Source: Desulfoluna sp942491485 (GTDB taxonomy: Bacteria; Desulfobacterota; Desulfobacteria; Desulfobacterales; Desulfolunaceae). From it: 64,000 bases of DNA. The stretch is taken from positions 248,001 to 312,000 of the forward strand of contig CALOAX010000013.1 in the NCBI GenBank assembly GCA_942491485.1, in the 5' to 3' direction. The notes under the pieces are model-generated. The model saw nothing but the letters and a program-made list of their open reading frames with translations, was not told the DNA's origin and searched no databases. Position numbers and translations under genes: made by a program. Positions 1 to 8,706 of this stretch are shown in pieces; position 1 is the first letter of the stretch, and every line of letters starts with the position of its first letter.

Positions 1-106
1 ACTCTTCCGATGGGGCGGATTTAAGCGATATCCCGCCAACGCCAAGAATGACGTCCCATCAATAACGACCTCCCTTTCAAAAAAGCCCACCCACCAAGCA
101 TAAACC

Positions 107-207
107 ACGGGCGCAGCCCGTCAGCGAATGTGATCACCCCGAGGAACGAGGGGTGTGAGCATTCGCGAACCTGGGGTGCAGGGGATCATCCCCTGCCCGC
201 CGGAGGC
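107..207. repeat. Repeat family member R1 (H3-H2-H1-box)
   Basis: It holds in order hairpin H3 (ACGGGC-GCA-GCCCGT, 107-121), hairpin H2 (GCGAATG...CATTCGC around a CGAGGAACGAGG apex), hairpin H1 (GCAGGGG-atcat-CCCCTGC) and the terminal box CCGCCGGAGGC, which ends at 207. It stops five bases before the stop codon of the leftward ABC gene, so it lies in that gene's 3' region. The first 100 bases hold no gene that I can support. Confidence 0.85.
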
Positions 208-212
208 TGCTT

Positions 213-1676
213 TTAAAGGTTTTCTACCCGTGCCCTGCTTCCGGTCTCCCGGTTGGGGGTCAGGGTCATGTGGTGGGTGATGCAGGAGAGGGTGTCGGCC
301 TGGGTATGGGTAACGTAGATAAGGGTGGTTTTGCCGCTGTGCCCCACCTTGTCGGCGAGGTCGAGGACAAACCGGCTGTTGGCATCGTCCAAGCCCTGGC
401 AGGGCTCGTCGAGGATGAGAAGGGATGGGGTCTTGATCATGGCCCGGGCGATGAGGACCATGCGCTGCTCCCCTGAGGAGAGACTGCGAAAAGGGCGATC
501 CTTTTGGGCTGCCATGCCGAGTATCTCAAGCCAGGCGAGGGCGGCCCCTTTTTCCATGGTGGAGAACTTTCGGTAGGTGCCGATGGAGTCGGAGAGACCG
601 GAAAGAATGGTGGAAAAGGGTGTGGCAGCGGCTCGGTACCCGATCTGAAATTCTGCGGAGAGGTAACCGATCCGCTTTTTGATGTCCCAAATGCTCTCAC
701 CGGTGCCCCGTTTCTGCCCGAAGAGAAAAATATCGTGTCCATAGGCCTTGGGGTTGTCCCCGTTGATCATGGAGAGCAGGGTGGACTTGCCCGACCCATT
801 GGGCCCGGTGATCATGTAATGGTCCCCACGTCGGATGGTAAAGGTAATCCCCGTCACCACGGGCCTTCCATTGTAGGCCACGGACACATCTTGAAACCGG
901 ACAAGCGCCTCACCTGAAAGAGCTGCTGGGGCCTTTTCATCTTCCAGGAAACACGCATCGGGAAGTTCCGCAAGGGAACGGCTCCTGGCTTTCAAGTCCT
1001 TGCGTCTTGCCGCCCACTCATCCCGGGGGCCGGAGCATACGAGACGCCCCTCTTCCATTTCTGCCACATGGGTGACAAACGGGGGCAACTCCCCCGTGCG
1101 CCCGAGAATCATCACCGGTGTCACCCCTGCCCGGGAGAGGGCATGGATCCGCTCACCCAGGGACGCCGCCGCCCCTTTGTCGAGACCACAGAAGGGATCG
1201 TCCAGGACAAGAAGGGCAGGGTCGGCCATCAACGCACGGCAGATCAGGGATTTTCGAATCTCCCCGGTGGAGAGGAAGCGCAACCCCCGGTCAAAGAGTG
1301 GGGCCAACCCAAAGGACTCCCCGAGCAGGCGAGCCTTCGGCTCGTCCCTGCCCCCCTCCATGATAAACCCCAGGGCGGAGCGGCCCGGATCGATGCGGTC
1401 CATAAAGTCGGTGTCGTCCTCTCGGATTTCCCGTTCTATGGCGGCCAGGTGGTCTTCAAAGGAGATATGCCCAACGGCCATGGGAAGGCCGCTCACACAT
1501 CCGCTGGTAGGAAGCGCCTTGCCGGCCAGAAGTTTCCCCAAGGCCGACTTGCCCGAGCCATTGGGACCGATCACTGCCCACACCTCCCCCATGGAAAGGT
1601 GCAGGTTGATGTCGCGGAGCCAGGCGTCCTGGGCAATATGATAATCCACTGCTGTAAGGTTCATGTTCATATTCAT
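213..1676 (-). CDS. Twin-domain ABC ATPase, ModF/PhrA-like
   Basis: The product is about 487 residues and carries two complete ABC ATPase domains in one chain. The first has Walker A GPNGSGKSALG, signature STGEIRK and Walker B LLVLDDP. The second has Walker A GPNGSGKSTLL, signature SSGEQRM and Walker B LLILDEP. There is no membrane segment and no permease gene nearby. This layout matches the ModF/PhrA group of soluble double ATPases, linked in other bacteria to molybdate uptake or loosely to photorepair; the substrate cannot be told here. An upstream in-frame start at 1745 would add 23 unlikely residues, so I favour the Met cluster at 1664-1676, although no clear ribosome site marks it. Repeat R1 lies directly after the stop codon. 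Confidence 0.85.
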   Translation of the reverse strand: MNMNMNLTAVDYHIAQDAWLRDINLHLSMGEVWAVIGPNGSGKSALGKLLAGKALPTSGCVSGLPMAVGHISFEDHLAAIEREIREDDTDFMDRIDPGRSALGFIMEGGRDEPKARLLGESFGLAPLFDRGLRFLSTGEIRKSLICRALMADPALLVLDDPFCGLDKGAAASLGERIHALSRAGVTPVMILGRTGELPPFVTHVAEMEEGRLVCSGPRDEWAARRKDLKARSRSLAELPDACFLEDEKAPAALSGEALVRFQDVSVAYNGRPVVTGITFTIRRGDHYMITGPNGSGKSTLLSMINGDNPKAYGHDIFLFGQKRGTGESIWDIKKRIGYLSAEFQIGYRAAATPFSTILSGLSDSIGTYRKFSTMEKGAALAWLEILGMAAQKDRPFRSLSSGEQRMVLIARAMIKTPSLLILDEPCQGLDDANSRFVLDLADKVGHSGKTTLIYVTHTQADTLSCITHHMTLTPNRETGSRARVENL

Positions 1677-1745
1677 GGGCCGTTTATACCACACCAGATG
1701 TGGGAAGCCACACAAGGATCCAGCCTGCCCTACCGCTAAACCCAC

Positions 1746-2237
1746 GCCAAAAGCCGCCTTCCATGGGAAGGCATACCCTTAAAAAAAACACCAACACCCC
1801 AAACAAAACACGGCAAACACCTCACAAATAAAGACAACCCCCAACGAATCTCCCATCAACACACCAAAAAAGAACCAACCCCCCCACCCCCAGCAACATA
1901 AAACAGACAAAACCGAAACAAAATCCACCAGTACTCCGCAAGACCCCACCAATTGTTGATAACTTTCCACACATGTCGTAATCTCCCCCAAGAAAAACCT
2001 TTCGCTAAAACGACACACATGGGGCTGTCTGGTCCTCCCACGGAACCCCCGTTAAAAAACGGCCAAAATCCCACACAAAATCTCGATTACCCTGGAAAAA
2101 TTGATCTTTACAGGGCGGTGTGTTAATTTTTTAAGAATACCAAACCATTTCATGATATATCGCCCCCCCATGCATCGCACCGCCCATGGGTGGGTTTACA
2201 CGCCAATGCCCTTCAAACCATTGGAAAAGGCAGCGAC
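1746..2237. other. A/C-rich intergenic tract
   Basis: About 490 bases without a credible gene. Bases 1780-1945 are very rich in A and C on this strand. The short open frames there are low-complexity readings of the skew. A DnaA-box-like pair sits at 1954-1971. A weak promoter-like TTTACA (2107-2112) followed by TAAGAA (2132-2137) precedes the next operon, but the 19-base spacing makes it doubtful. Confidence 0.6.
1954..1971. promoter_or_regulatory. DnaA-box-like pair
   Basis: TGTTGATAA (reverse complement TTATCAACA, a one-mismatch DnaA box) is followed by TTTCCACA. Read on the other strand it is TGTGGAAAGTTATCAACAAT, the same core as the sites near 7.4, 27.4, 48.3 and 53.0 kb. That the site binds DnaA is inference. 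Confidence 0.45.
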
Positions 2238-3263
2238 ATGGGCTTTTCACCACAGCCACTGAAACACCTGAAACGTGCGGCAGCCTGCTGTATCTTTGCG
2301 CTTTTTCTGGCGGGAACCTGCCGGGCAGAACCCCTGACCGTGGGCTTCCTTGCCGGTGGCGGAGGGCTGGGAGATCAGTCCTACAACGACATGACCTGGC
2401 TGGGACTGGCCAAAGCACGTGAAAAATACGGCATTCGCCTCTTCTTTTCGGAAGCACAAGAGAACGACACCTCCCGGCAAGCCGCCCTTGATCGCCTCCT
2501 CGCCTCCGGTACCAAAGTGGTGGTCTGCAATGGCGCGGGCCTTCTGCCTGTCATCAAAAAAACCGCTGCCGAAAAGCCGGAGATCTACTTCATCATCAAT
2601 GATTACCTTGTCACCGGGTACGACAACATCGTCTCCACCACCTTTGCCAACCACGAGGGCGCTTTTCTGGCAGGGGTGCTGGCCGGCTCCATGACCCACT
2701 CCCAGCGCATCGGCTTTATTGGCGGCGTTGAAATGTGTGCCATCCACTCCTTCCGCCAGGGGTTCACCGAAGGGGTTCGTTATGCAAATCCAAAGGCAAG
2801 GGTCATCAGCAGGTTTATCGCCAAAGCCGGGAACTACAAGGGCTTCAGCAACCCGAATGCCGGATATGCCATTGCCTCCACCCTGTACGACCAAGACGCC
2901 GACATCATCTTTGCCGTGGCCGGCCTTTCAGGAAATGGCATCATTCAAGCCGCCCGCACCCACAACCGCTACGTCATCGGCGTGGATGCCGACCAGGACC
3001 ACATGGCCCGGGGCCTTATCCTCACCAGCATGGTAAAGCGTCTGGACCGGGCCTCCTTCATGGAAGTGGAAAAAATACTGAACCACCGGTTCCAACCAGG
3101 AGAGAGCGAATACAACCTCGCAAATGGTGGTGTGAGCCTCAGCCCCATGCGGTATACCCGGGAGTTAATCCCCGATGCGGTCCACCAGCAACTGAAACGC
3201 GTGGAGTCAAAAATCATTACCGGAGAACTTACCGTAAGCCACTGCCGGGAGGTGTCCCCATGA
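2238..3263 (+). CDS. BMP-family periplasmic binding protein, paralog 1
   Basis: A 341-residue member of the BMP/PnrA-like (Med) family, whose known members bind nucleosides or other small ligands in the periplasm. The mature part starts near AEPLTVGFLAGGGG and has the family hallmarks GDQSYNDM, the glycine-rich GAFLAGVLAGSM region and GVDADQD near the C-terminus. A signal peptide (positive KHLKR, then a hydrophobic stretch ending TCRA) supports the start at 2238, which has AAAGG upstream; a start at 2190 would add 16 residues. Its stop overlaps the start of its paralog at 3260 (ATGA). No ABC permease or ATPase follows. Instead the operon continues into a sensor kinase, so a sensory rather than uptake role is inferred. 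Confidence 0.85.
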   Translation: MGFSPQPLKHLKRAAACCIFALFLAGTCRAEPLTVGFLAGGGGLGDQSYNDMTWLGLAKAREKYGIRLFFSEAQENDTSRQAALDRLLASGTKVVVCNGAGLLPVIKKTAAEKPEIYFIINDYLVTGYDNIVSTTFANHEGAFLAGVLAGSMTHSQRIGFIGGVEMCAIHSFRQGFTEGVRYANPKARVISRFIAKAGNYKGFSNPNAGYAIASTLYDQDADIIFAVAGLSGNGIIQAARTHNRYVIGVDADQDHMARGLILTSMVKRLDRASFMEVEKILNHRFQPGESEYNLANGGVSLSPMRYTRELIPDAVHQQLKRVESKIITGELTVSHCREVSP

Positions 3264-4264
3264 AAAAAATCATCTTCGCACTGCTACTGCTCCTTCTCCC
3301 TTGCGGCTCGGCGGCTGCTGACCCCCTCACCGTGGGGTTTCTGGTCGGGCAATCAGGGATCGGGGACCAGTCCTTCAACGACATGACCTACGCAGGGCTT
3401 ATCAAGGCAAAACAGGAGCTGGGCATCGACGTTGTCGTCGAAGACATGGAAAAAACAGAGTCTGCCGCCGAAAAAGCGATGCAACGCCTCATTTTCCGGC
3501 GTGTTCAGGTAATCGTGGCCAACGGCTTTGAGTTCCAGAATCTTGTGGAAACGTACGCCAAACGCTACCCGAACATCTATTTTATCATGCACGACGTACC
3601 GATAGGCGATCATGCCAACGTGGTTTCCACGGTCTTTGCCGTCGAGGAGGGCGCCTTCCTCGCCGGAGTCCTGGCCGCCTCCATGCCGGACACCCGAAAA
3701 CTGGGTTTTATTGGCGCCGTGGACATCCCTGTGCTGAAGCCATTTTTCATCGGGTTCCAGGCCGGGGTCCGCTACGCGTCTCCGGGAATTCCCATCGATG
3801 TGGCTTACATCTCCGAGGCCCCGGACTTAAGCGGGTTTAACAGCCCGGCACAAGGGCATGCCGTGGCAACAGAGATGTATGACCGCGGGGCAAACACCAT
3901 TTTTTCCGTGGCCGGCCTCACCGGCAACGGCATTATTCAGGCAGCCCGGGGTGCCAATCGCTTTGTCATCGGCGTGGACTCCGATCAGGACCATCTCGCC
4001 GTGGGCCATGTGCTCACCAGCATGATGAAGCGCCTGGACACCGCCACATACAAGGAGGTGGCAAAAATCGCCATGGGCCGGTTTAAACCAGGGGTCCGCT
4101 ATTACGGCCTCCTCGAAGAGGGCGTGGGACTCTCCCCCATGACCTACACACGGGAACTGATTCCCCAGGAAATTCTCAATCGCCTTGCCGAAGTGCGACT
4201 TAAGATCATCGCCGGTGAAATCCGATTCCCGTCCATCGCCCAACCATCCAAAGGAACACCATGA
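3260..4264 (+). CDS. BMP-family periplasmic binding protein, paralog 2
   Basis: A 334-residue second BMP/PnrA-like protein with a clear signal peptide (MKK, then a leucine-rich core ending SAAADP) and the same landmarks as its neighbour: TVGFLVGQSGIGDQSFNDM, EEGAFLAGVLAASM and GVDSDQDH. The start is coupled to the preceding gene by a four-base ATGA overlap, and its own stop overlaps the ATG of the sensor kinase at 4261 in the same way. The tight coupling suggests that both binding proteins are made together with the kinase and feed it ligand information. The sequence does not reveal the ligand. It could still serve a distant BMP-type ABC transporter. Confidence 0.85.
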   Translation: MKKIIFALLLLLLPCGSAAADPLTVGFLVGQSGIGDQSFNDMTYAGLIKAKQELGIDVVVEDMEKTESAAEKAMQRLIFRRVQVIVANGFEFQNLVETYAKRYPNIYFIMHDVPIGDHANVVSTVFAVEEGAFLAGVLAASMPDTRKLGFIGAVDIPVLKPFFIGFQAGVRYASPGIPIDVAYISEAPDLSGFNSPAQGHAVATEMYDRGANTIFSVAGLTGNGIIQAARGANRFVIGVDSDQDHLAVGHVLTSMMKRLDTATYKEVAKIAMGRFKPGVRYYGLLEEGVGLSPMTYTRELIPQEILNRLAEVRLKIIAGEIRFPSIAQPSKGTP

Positions 4265-6474
4265 GGATTGCCTGGACACTCCAGAGAAAGATCACCACAG
4301 GTATTCTTCTGATCCTGCTGGCCACCCTTGTCCTGTCGGGTGTCCTCATTTTGGAGAAACAGCGTCACCAACTCATGGGGGCCCTCACCCAGCAGGCCGA
4401 ACGCCTTACGTCCCTTGTGGCCAAATTCAGCGTTCACCCCCTGGAAAAATACAGCTACTTCATCCTAGAGGAGGTGGCCTTAAGCGTGGGGCAGTTCCCC
4501 CAGGTCGCATTTTGTGAAATCTATGACGCCAACGGAAACTCCCTCACCAACGTCGAAACCACCATCCGGGGGAAAAACATAAAAAAAAAACAGCGCCAGA
4601 CCGGCGACAACATCCTGGTCGCTGCCCGGAAAATCACCTCTGACTCAGGTACCCTCCTGGGCGAAGTGGAGATCGGAATCTTCACCGACTCCGTGAAATC
4701 AAAACTTCGAATGGACGCGCTCACCCTGGCCGTGGGCAGCCTTCTTATTGTGATACTGGTGGCCGCCAGCCTTCACCTGTTCCTGGCCCGAAGCATCATC
4801 ACCCCTGTGGTCACCCTCTCCAGCATGGCTCAGTCCCTCTCCAGGGGAGAATTCGTAAAACCCGACCTCGACACCCGCAGGGACGAAATCGGGGACCTCT
4901 TCCACGCCTTCAACCGCATGAGCAGCAACCTGCAGCACCTCTACAGCAATTTGGAAAACGAGGTAAAGGAACGAACCAGCGAGCTGGAAGGGGCCAACCG
5001 CCTGCTTCAAATCGAGATCACGGAGAGGGAAAAAGTGAAAGAGGCCCTGAAAAAAGCCAAAGAAGAGGCGGAGATCGCCAATCAGTACAAAAGCATCTTC
5101 GTGGCCAACATGAGCCATGAAATCCGAACCCCCATGAACGCCATCCTCGGATATGCCCAGATCCTCCAACAGAAACAGCTGGGGGACCCAGACACCATCC
5201 ATGCCGTGAACACCATTGAAAAAAGCGGAAGCCACCTCCTGGAGGTCATCAATGAAATCCTCGATTTTTCCAAAATCGAAGCGGGCAAGGTGGACCTCCG
5301 CGTCGCCCCCTTTGATCTGGCCGCCCTCCTCTCCAGCCTGGACACCCTCTTTGCCCTGCGCTGCAAAGAGAAAAAACTCACCTGGGAGGTGATTGGCCCT
5401 AAAGATCGTACCGCCATCCCCGTTGAAGGCGACCAGGGGAAACTCCGTCAGGTGCTCATCAACCTCTTAAGCAATGCCGTTAAATTCACCGACACCGGCA
5501 GGGTAAGCCTGAGGGTGAAGGAGACCGCCCCCGACCTCTTCCACCTTGAGGTGCAGGATACTGGGCCCGGCATCCCCGAGGACCTGCAACAGATGATTTT
5601 TCAGCCATTTCGGCAAGTCCACAACGACGCCCGTGAAGATGGCACCGGCCTGGGGCTCTCCATCTCCAACAGCTATGTCCAGCTTATGGGGGGCCGCCTG
5701 GAGCTTGCCTCCAATGAAGGGGTTGGGTGCCGCTTCCATTTTTCCATACGCCTCCCCCAGGTCCCCGTAGAAAGCGTCTTCCCCGACGACCCGGCCCCGG
5801 CCATCAGGCAACTGTCCAAAGCCCAGAGCATTCATGCCATGGTGGTGGACGACGACCGCAACAGCCGCGAAATGCTCTCCAGCATTCTTACCGGATGGGG
5901 CTTCTCCGTCACCAGTGCGGATAACGGGCGAGATGCCCTGGAGCAACTGGAATCTCAGCCTGTGGACATTCTTTTTGTGGACTACCACATGCCCATGATG
6001 GACGGCCTTGCCCTGGCCCGGGATTTCAGGCGCCGCACCACCCTTGACGCCATCCCAACGGTGCTGGTCTCTGCCGATGTCTTTGACCTTCACGACCAGA
6101 TATCTCGCGAAAAGGGAATCGACCACTGCATCGCCAAGCCGCTTCGTATCGAAGCCATTGCAGCAGTGGTTGAAAAACGATTCCCACGTCAGTTCAAAGC
6201 CGTCCAGCCCCCACCCCCCGCCACGGGTCCCGCTATTGACGAGACGCCCTTCGCCATCCCTCTGCCTGAGGGCATGCGAACACAAATCCAGGAGGCCGCC
6301 CAGTTCGGACAGGTCAGTGAACTCAAACAGATCATAGAAAAACTCAATTCCATGGGAGACCGCCATGAAAAGCTGGGTACCGCCATGGCTCACCGGTTGC
6401 GTAAATACGACATGGATGGCATCATCAAGCTGATGACCAACACCCCAAAAGGAGAAATCCATGGAGAGTCCTGA
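4261..6474 (+). CDS. Hybrid sensor histidine kinase/response regulator
   Basis: A 737-residue inner-membrane hybrid kinase. Transmembrane segments lie at about residues 11-31 and 153-176 and enclose a periplasmic region of some 120 residues. A HAMP domain follows (175-230), then a coiled coil (230-275). The HisKA motif ANMSHEIRTPMNA puts the phospho-accepting histidine near 286. The ATPase domain shows QVLINLLSNAVKFT, DTGPGIP and GTGLGLSI. A receiver domain (about 525-645) has VDDD, phospho-acceptor Asp in FVDYHMP and the conserved Lys in IAKPL. The last 100 residues look helical and could be a degenerate phosphotransfer domain, but I see no clear HPt motif. Its start overlaps the BMP gene and its end overlaps the response regulator by 14 bases, so all four genes are translationally coupled. 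Confidence 0.93.
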   Translation: MRIAWTLQRKITTGILLILLATLVLSGVLILEKQRHQLMGALTQQAERLTSLVAKFSVHPLEKYSYFILEEVALSVGQFPQVAFCEIYDANGNSLTNVETTIRGKNIKKKQRQTGDNILVAARKITSDSGTLLGEVEIGIFTDSVKSKLRMDALTLAVGSLLIVILVAASLHLFLARSIITPVVTLSSMAQSLSRGEFVKPDLDTRRDEIGDLFHAFNRMSSNLQHLYSNLENEVKERTSELEGANRLLQIEITEREKVKEALKKAKEEAEIANQYKSIFVANMSHEIRTPMNAILGYAQILQQKQLGDPDTIHAVNTIEKSGSHLLEVINEILDFSKIEAGKVDLRVAPFDLAALLSSLDTLFALRCKEKKLTWEVIGPKDRTAIPVEGDQGKLRQVLINLLSNAVKFTDTGRVSLRVKETAPDLFHLEVQDTGPGIPEDLQQMIFQPFRQVHNDAREDGTGLGLSISNSYVQLMGGRLELASNEGVGCRFHFSIRLPQVPVESVFPDDPAPAIRQLSKAQSIHAMVVDDDRNSREMLSSILTGWGFSVTSADNGRDALEQLESQPVDILFVDYHMPMMDGLALARDFRRRTTLDAIPTVLVSADVFDLHDQISREKGIDHCIAKPLRIEAIAAVVEKRFPRQFKAVQPPPPATGPAIDETPFAIPLPEGMRTQIQEAAQFGQVSELKQIIEKLNSMGDRHEKLGTAMAHRLRKYDMDGIIKLMTNTPKGEIHGES

Positions 6475-7114
6475 AGAAAAACCCCATGACGCCGCAAAAA
6501 TCCTCATCGTGGATGACAAGCCGGAAAACATCGATCTCATCATGAAGATCCTGGAGCCGGAAGGGTACACCCTGGCCTTTGCCACCAGCGGCGCAAAGGC
6601 CATTGAGGTCACACAGTACTTCCTGCCCGACCTGATTCTTCTGGATGTGATGATGCCACCCGGTATGGACGGTTTTGAAACCTGCACCCAGCTTAAACGC
6701 GACCCCCTGACGGCCGATATTCCCGTGGTCTTTGTCACGGCAAAAAACGAAACCACGGCCATTGTTGAAGGGTTTCAGTGCGGCGGCCAGGATTACATCC
6801 CCAAACCCTTCAGAAGGGAAGAGGTCCTCTCCCGTGTCCGCACCCATGTCCAGGTCCGCCAAATGATTCGGAAGCAGGCAAAGCTCATCGATGACCTTCA
6901 AAAGGCCCTCGCCCATGTCAAAACCCTTCGAGGGCTGCTTCCCATCTGCGCCTCCTGCAAAAAAGTGCGCGATGACAAGGGCTACTGGCACCAGATCGAG
7001 AGCTACCTGAGAACCCACGCCGACCTCGACTTCACCCACGGCATCTGCAACGACTGTGCACGGCGTCTTTACCCGGACCTTGACCTCTCCGATTTCCCCA
7101 ATGGGGGTGAGTAA
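6461..7114 (+). CDS. Response regulator with Cys-rich C-terminal domain
   Basis: A 217-residue response regulator. The receiver domain (about residues 12-130) has IVDDKPEN, the phospho-acceptor Asp near 62 in LLDVMMPPGMDG and the Lys in IPKPF. After a short helical linker comes a compact C-terminal domain with CASCKKVRDDKGYW and CNDCARRLYPDL, two CxxC pairs that could hold a metal ion. I recall this output domain from other deltaproteobacterial regulators but know no established function; there is no DNA-binding motif. The gene overlaps the kinase gene by 14 bases. It probably receives phosphate from that kinase and acts through protein or ligand contacts. Confidence 0.88.
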   Translation: MESPEEKPHDAAKILIVDDKPENIDLIMKILEPEGYTLAFATSGAKAIEVTQYFLPDLILLDVMMPPGMDGFETCTQLKRDPLTADIPVVFVTAKNETTAIVEGFQCGGQDYIPKPFRREEVLSRVRTHVQVRQMIRKQAKLIDDLQKALAHVKTLRGLLPICASCKKVRDDKGYWHQIESYLRTHADLDFTHGICNDCARRLYPDLDLSDFPNGGE

Positions 7115-7418
7115 CAAACGCAGTGGCAGAGTGGGCGCATGGAATAGCGAAAGGGGTACCCCGCCGTTCCATCGTCTCCATTGCCACCTCACTTTGAACA
7201 GGTGGCACAAGCCTGCGCCAGAAACGCATGAGAAAACCATCCCCCCACATAAAATGCCATACCGAGCCCCACAGCCCGAAACAAAGCGAGCATTCAGCCA
7301 AAGCCTATGGCAAAACAACCCACAAACCATCCGGCACCACCCAAAACGACCTTTTTTTCACTCAAACAACACCCCTGACCCTGCAAAAAAGCATCAATGG
7401 CCATAAAACAACCCCCAT

Positions 7419-7437
7419 TGTTCATAACTTTTCATAA
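7419..7437. promoter_or_regulatory. DnaA-box-like pair
   Basis: TGTTCATAA and TTTTCATAA lie in direct tandem, ten bases apart. On the other strand the core reads AGTTATGAACAAT, shared with the sites at 27.4, 48.3 and 53.0 kb. Function is inferred from resemblance to TTATNAACA boxes. Confidence 0.4.
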
Positions 7438-7699
7438 GCACCCGCCCCCAACCCGTCACTTGCCCCATGTCGGGTCCCTGTTCAGCGCCACCTGGCACAC
7501 GCCGCAAGATGCACGGATGCTCCCCCTCATCGACGTGGGTAGCCATTGCCCAAAGCTACTGTGCCGCCAACATTGACACCAATCCTGTTTTTTTAAAGTT
7601 TTCATCAGCTTGCCCCCCTGCAGAGTCTCCGGGACGACATGTGCAACGGGACACCGGGCCGTTCGCTTTTTTGTTTGTATTGGACCACACAACATGGTA

Positions 7700-7712
7700 T
7701 TGGTCTTACCAA
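7700..7712. promoter_or_regulatory. FadR/LldR-type operator, TTGGTCTTACCAA
   Basis: A perfect palindrome TTGGT-CTT-ACCAA that fits the TNGTNNNACNA consensus of FadR-subfamily GntR regulators. It lies 24 bases upstream of the GntR-type gene start, so autoregulation is the simplest reading. Confidence 0.7.
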
Positions 7713-7736
7713 AAAACAACAAGCCGGAGAATTGGT

Positions 7737-8438
7737 ATGACCAAAACAGACCACGGGGAACGCCTCTTTGAGACGGTTGCCCGCAAAATAGCAACACGCA
7801 TTCATAAAGGGGAGTGGCCCCCTGGCACACGGCTCCCCCCTGAGCGAACCCTCACCGAACACTTTGCCGTCTCCCGGAGCTGCATCCGGGAGGCCATCCA
7901 CACCCTTGCCGAACAACAGATCGTGGAGACGCGACGCGGAGCCGGGACCTTTGTGTCAGAGCCCGACGAATCGGCCCTCTCGGATCGCCTCGCCCGTGTG
8001 GTCCCCTTAAAGACGGAACGGCTTGCCGAGATCTTTGATGTCCGCCAGATCATTGAGCCACAACTCGCCGCCAGAGCCGCCCTGCACATCACCGAAGAGC
8101 AACTCGTGCGTCTGAAACTCCTGGTGTATGAACAGGAAAAAAGAGCCCTGGCCGGAGAGACCACCGAGGACATCGATCAGGAGTTCCATCTCTGTCTTGC
8201 CGAAGCCTCAGGGAACGGGATCCTCTTGAGCGTGGTGAAAAACCTCACCGCCATCCTCACCGAATCCCGCACCCAGGCCCTCCAGACCGCAGAGCGAAGC
8301 CGCGCTTCCGTGGAAAGCCACGTGGCCGTCATCGACGCCCTGGAGCGGGGGGACAGCATCTCTGCCGAAAATGCCATGCGCCGCCACCTTGAAACCGTGG
8401 AAAGCGCCGTGTTCGGGAATAAAGAAGAGCAGGAATAG
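7737..8438 (+). CDS. GntR-family (FadR/FCD) transcriptional regulator
   Basis: A 233-residue regulator. Residues 1-75 form the GntR winged helix (GERLFETVARKIATRI, LPPERTLTEHFAVSRSCIREA, then a wing GAGTFVSEP). Residues 95-225 form the all-helical FCD effector domain, with FDVRQIIEP, DQEFHLCLA and ESHVAVIDALERGD carrying the Asp/His positions that bind metal or carboxylate ligands in this subfamily. The start at 7737 is chosen because GGAG lies just upstream and the GntR domain begins there; a longer frame to 7467 reads non-coding sequence. A matching operator lies upstream. The TauE/SafE exporter gene follows on the same strand and is a likely target, perhaps controlled by a sulfonate or organic acid (inference). 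Confidence 0.92.
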   Translation: MTKTDHGERLFETVARKIATRIHKGEWPPGTRLPPERTLTEHFAVSRSCIREAIHTLAEQQIVETRRGAGTFVSEPDESALSDRLARVVPLKTERLAEIFDVRQIIEPQLAARAALHITEEQLVRLKLLVYEQEKRALAGETTEDIDQEFHLCLAEASGNGILLSVVKNLTAILTESRTQALQTAERSRASVESHVAVIDALERGDSISAENAMRRHLETVESAVFGNKEEQE

Positions 8439-8440
8439 AA

Positions 8441-8672
8441 CCCAGGGGATGCCCCCCTGGACCCCAGGTATGCGAATGCGCATCGGGTGTCGTTACTTTA
8501 AGGTACTCGCGTCCGCATTCGCACCATGTTCGGCATGATGCACAGTGCGCCACAAGGGCTTAAGCTGTGGGCCCTGCTCTTCAAACGCTCCGTTGGTGGC
8601 GACGAAATCAACAGTCAAAACCTGTTTGTCGAACTTTTCAAAAGTTCGGCCCCCGGCAGGGCCGCCGGAGGC
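8441..8672. repeat. Repeat family member R2/R3 (H1-H2, then K-box)
   Basis: It starts two bases after the GntR stop with H1 (CCAGGGG-atgcc-CCCCTGG). H2 follows with nine paired bases (GCGAATGCG 8472-8480, CGCATTCGC 8514-8522) but without the usual apex. After about 95 bases of unrelated sequence comes the K module (GAACTTTT-c-AAAAGTTC) and GCCGCCGGAGGC ending at 8672, 35 bases before the next start codon. Confidence 0.8.
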
Positions 8673-8706
8673 GCTCTTCAATCTAAAAAAAGGACCACAT
8701 CAAGAC

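Larger units (their letters stand above)
7115..7736. other. Intergenic region with A/C-rich tract
   Basis: About 620 bases with no credible gene. Bases 7200-7415 are A/C-rich like the tract near 1.8 kb and end in a DnaA-box-like pair (7419-7437). Bases 7440-7690 show nothing I recognise. The GntR operator lies at 7700-7712. Confidence 0.55.

Noticed and set aside
1..100. Possible gene running leftward off the window edge
   Set aside because: A frame on the minus strand is open to base 1, but it is under 40 codons, has only a doubtful GTG start and matches nothing I know.
5467..6762. Long open frame on the minus strand (431 codons)
   Set aside because: It is the antisense shadow of the hybrid kinase and regulator genes in GC-rich coding DNA. 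The plus-strand proteins have clear domains.
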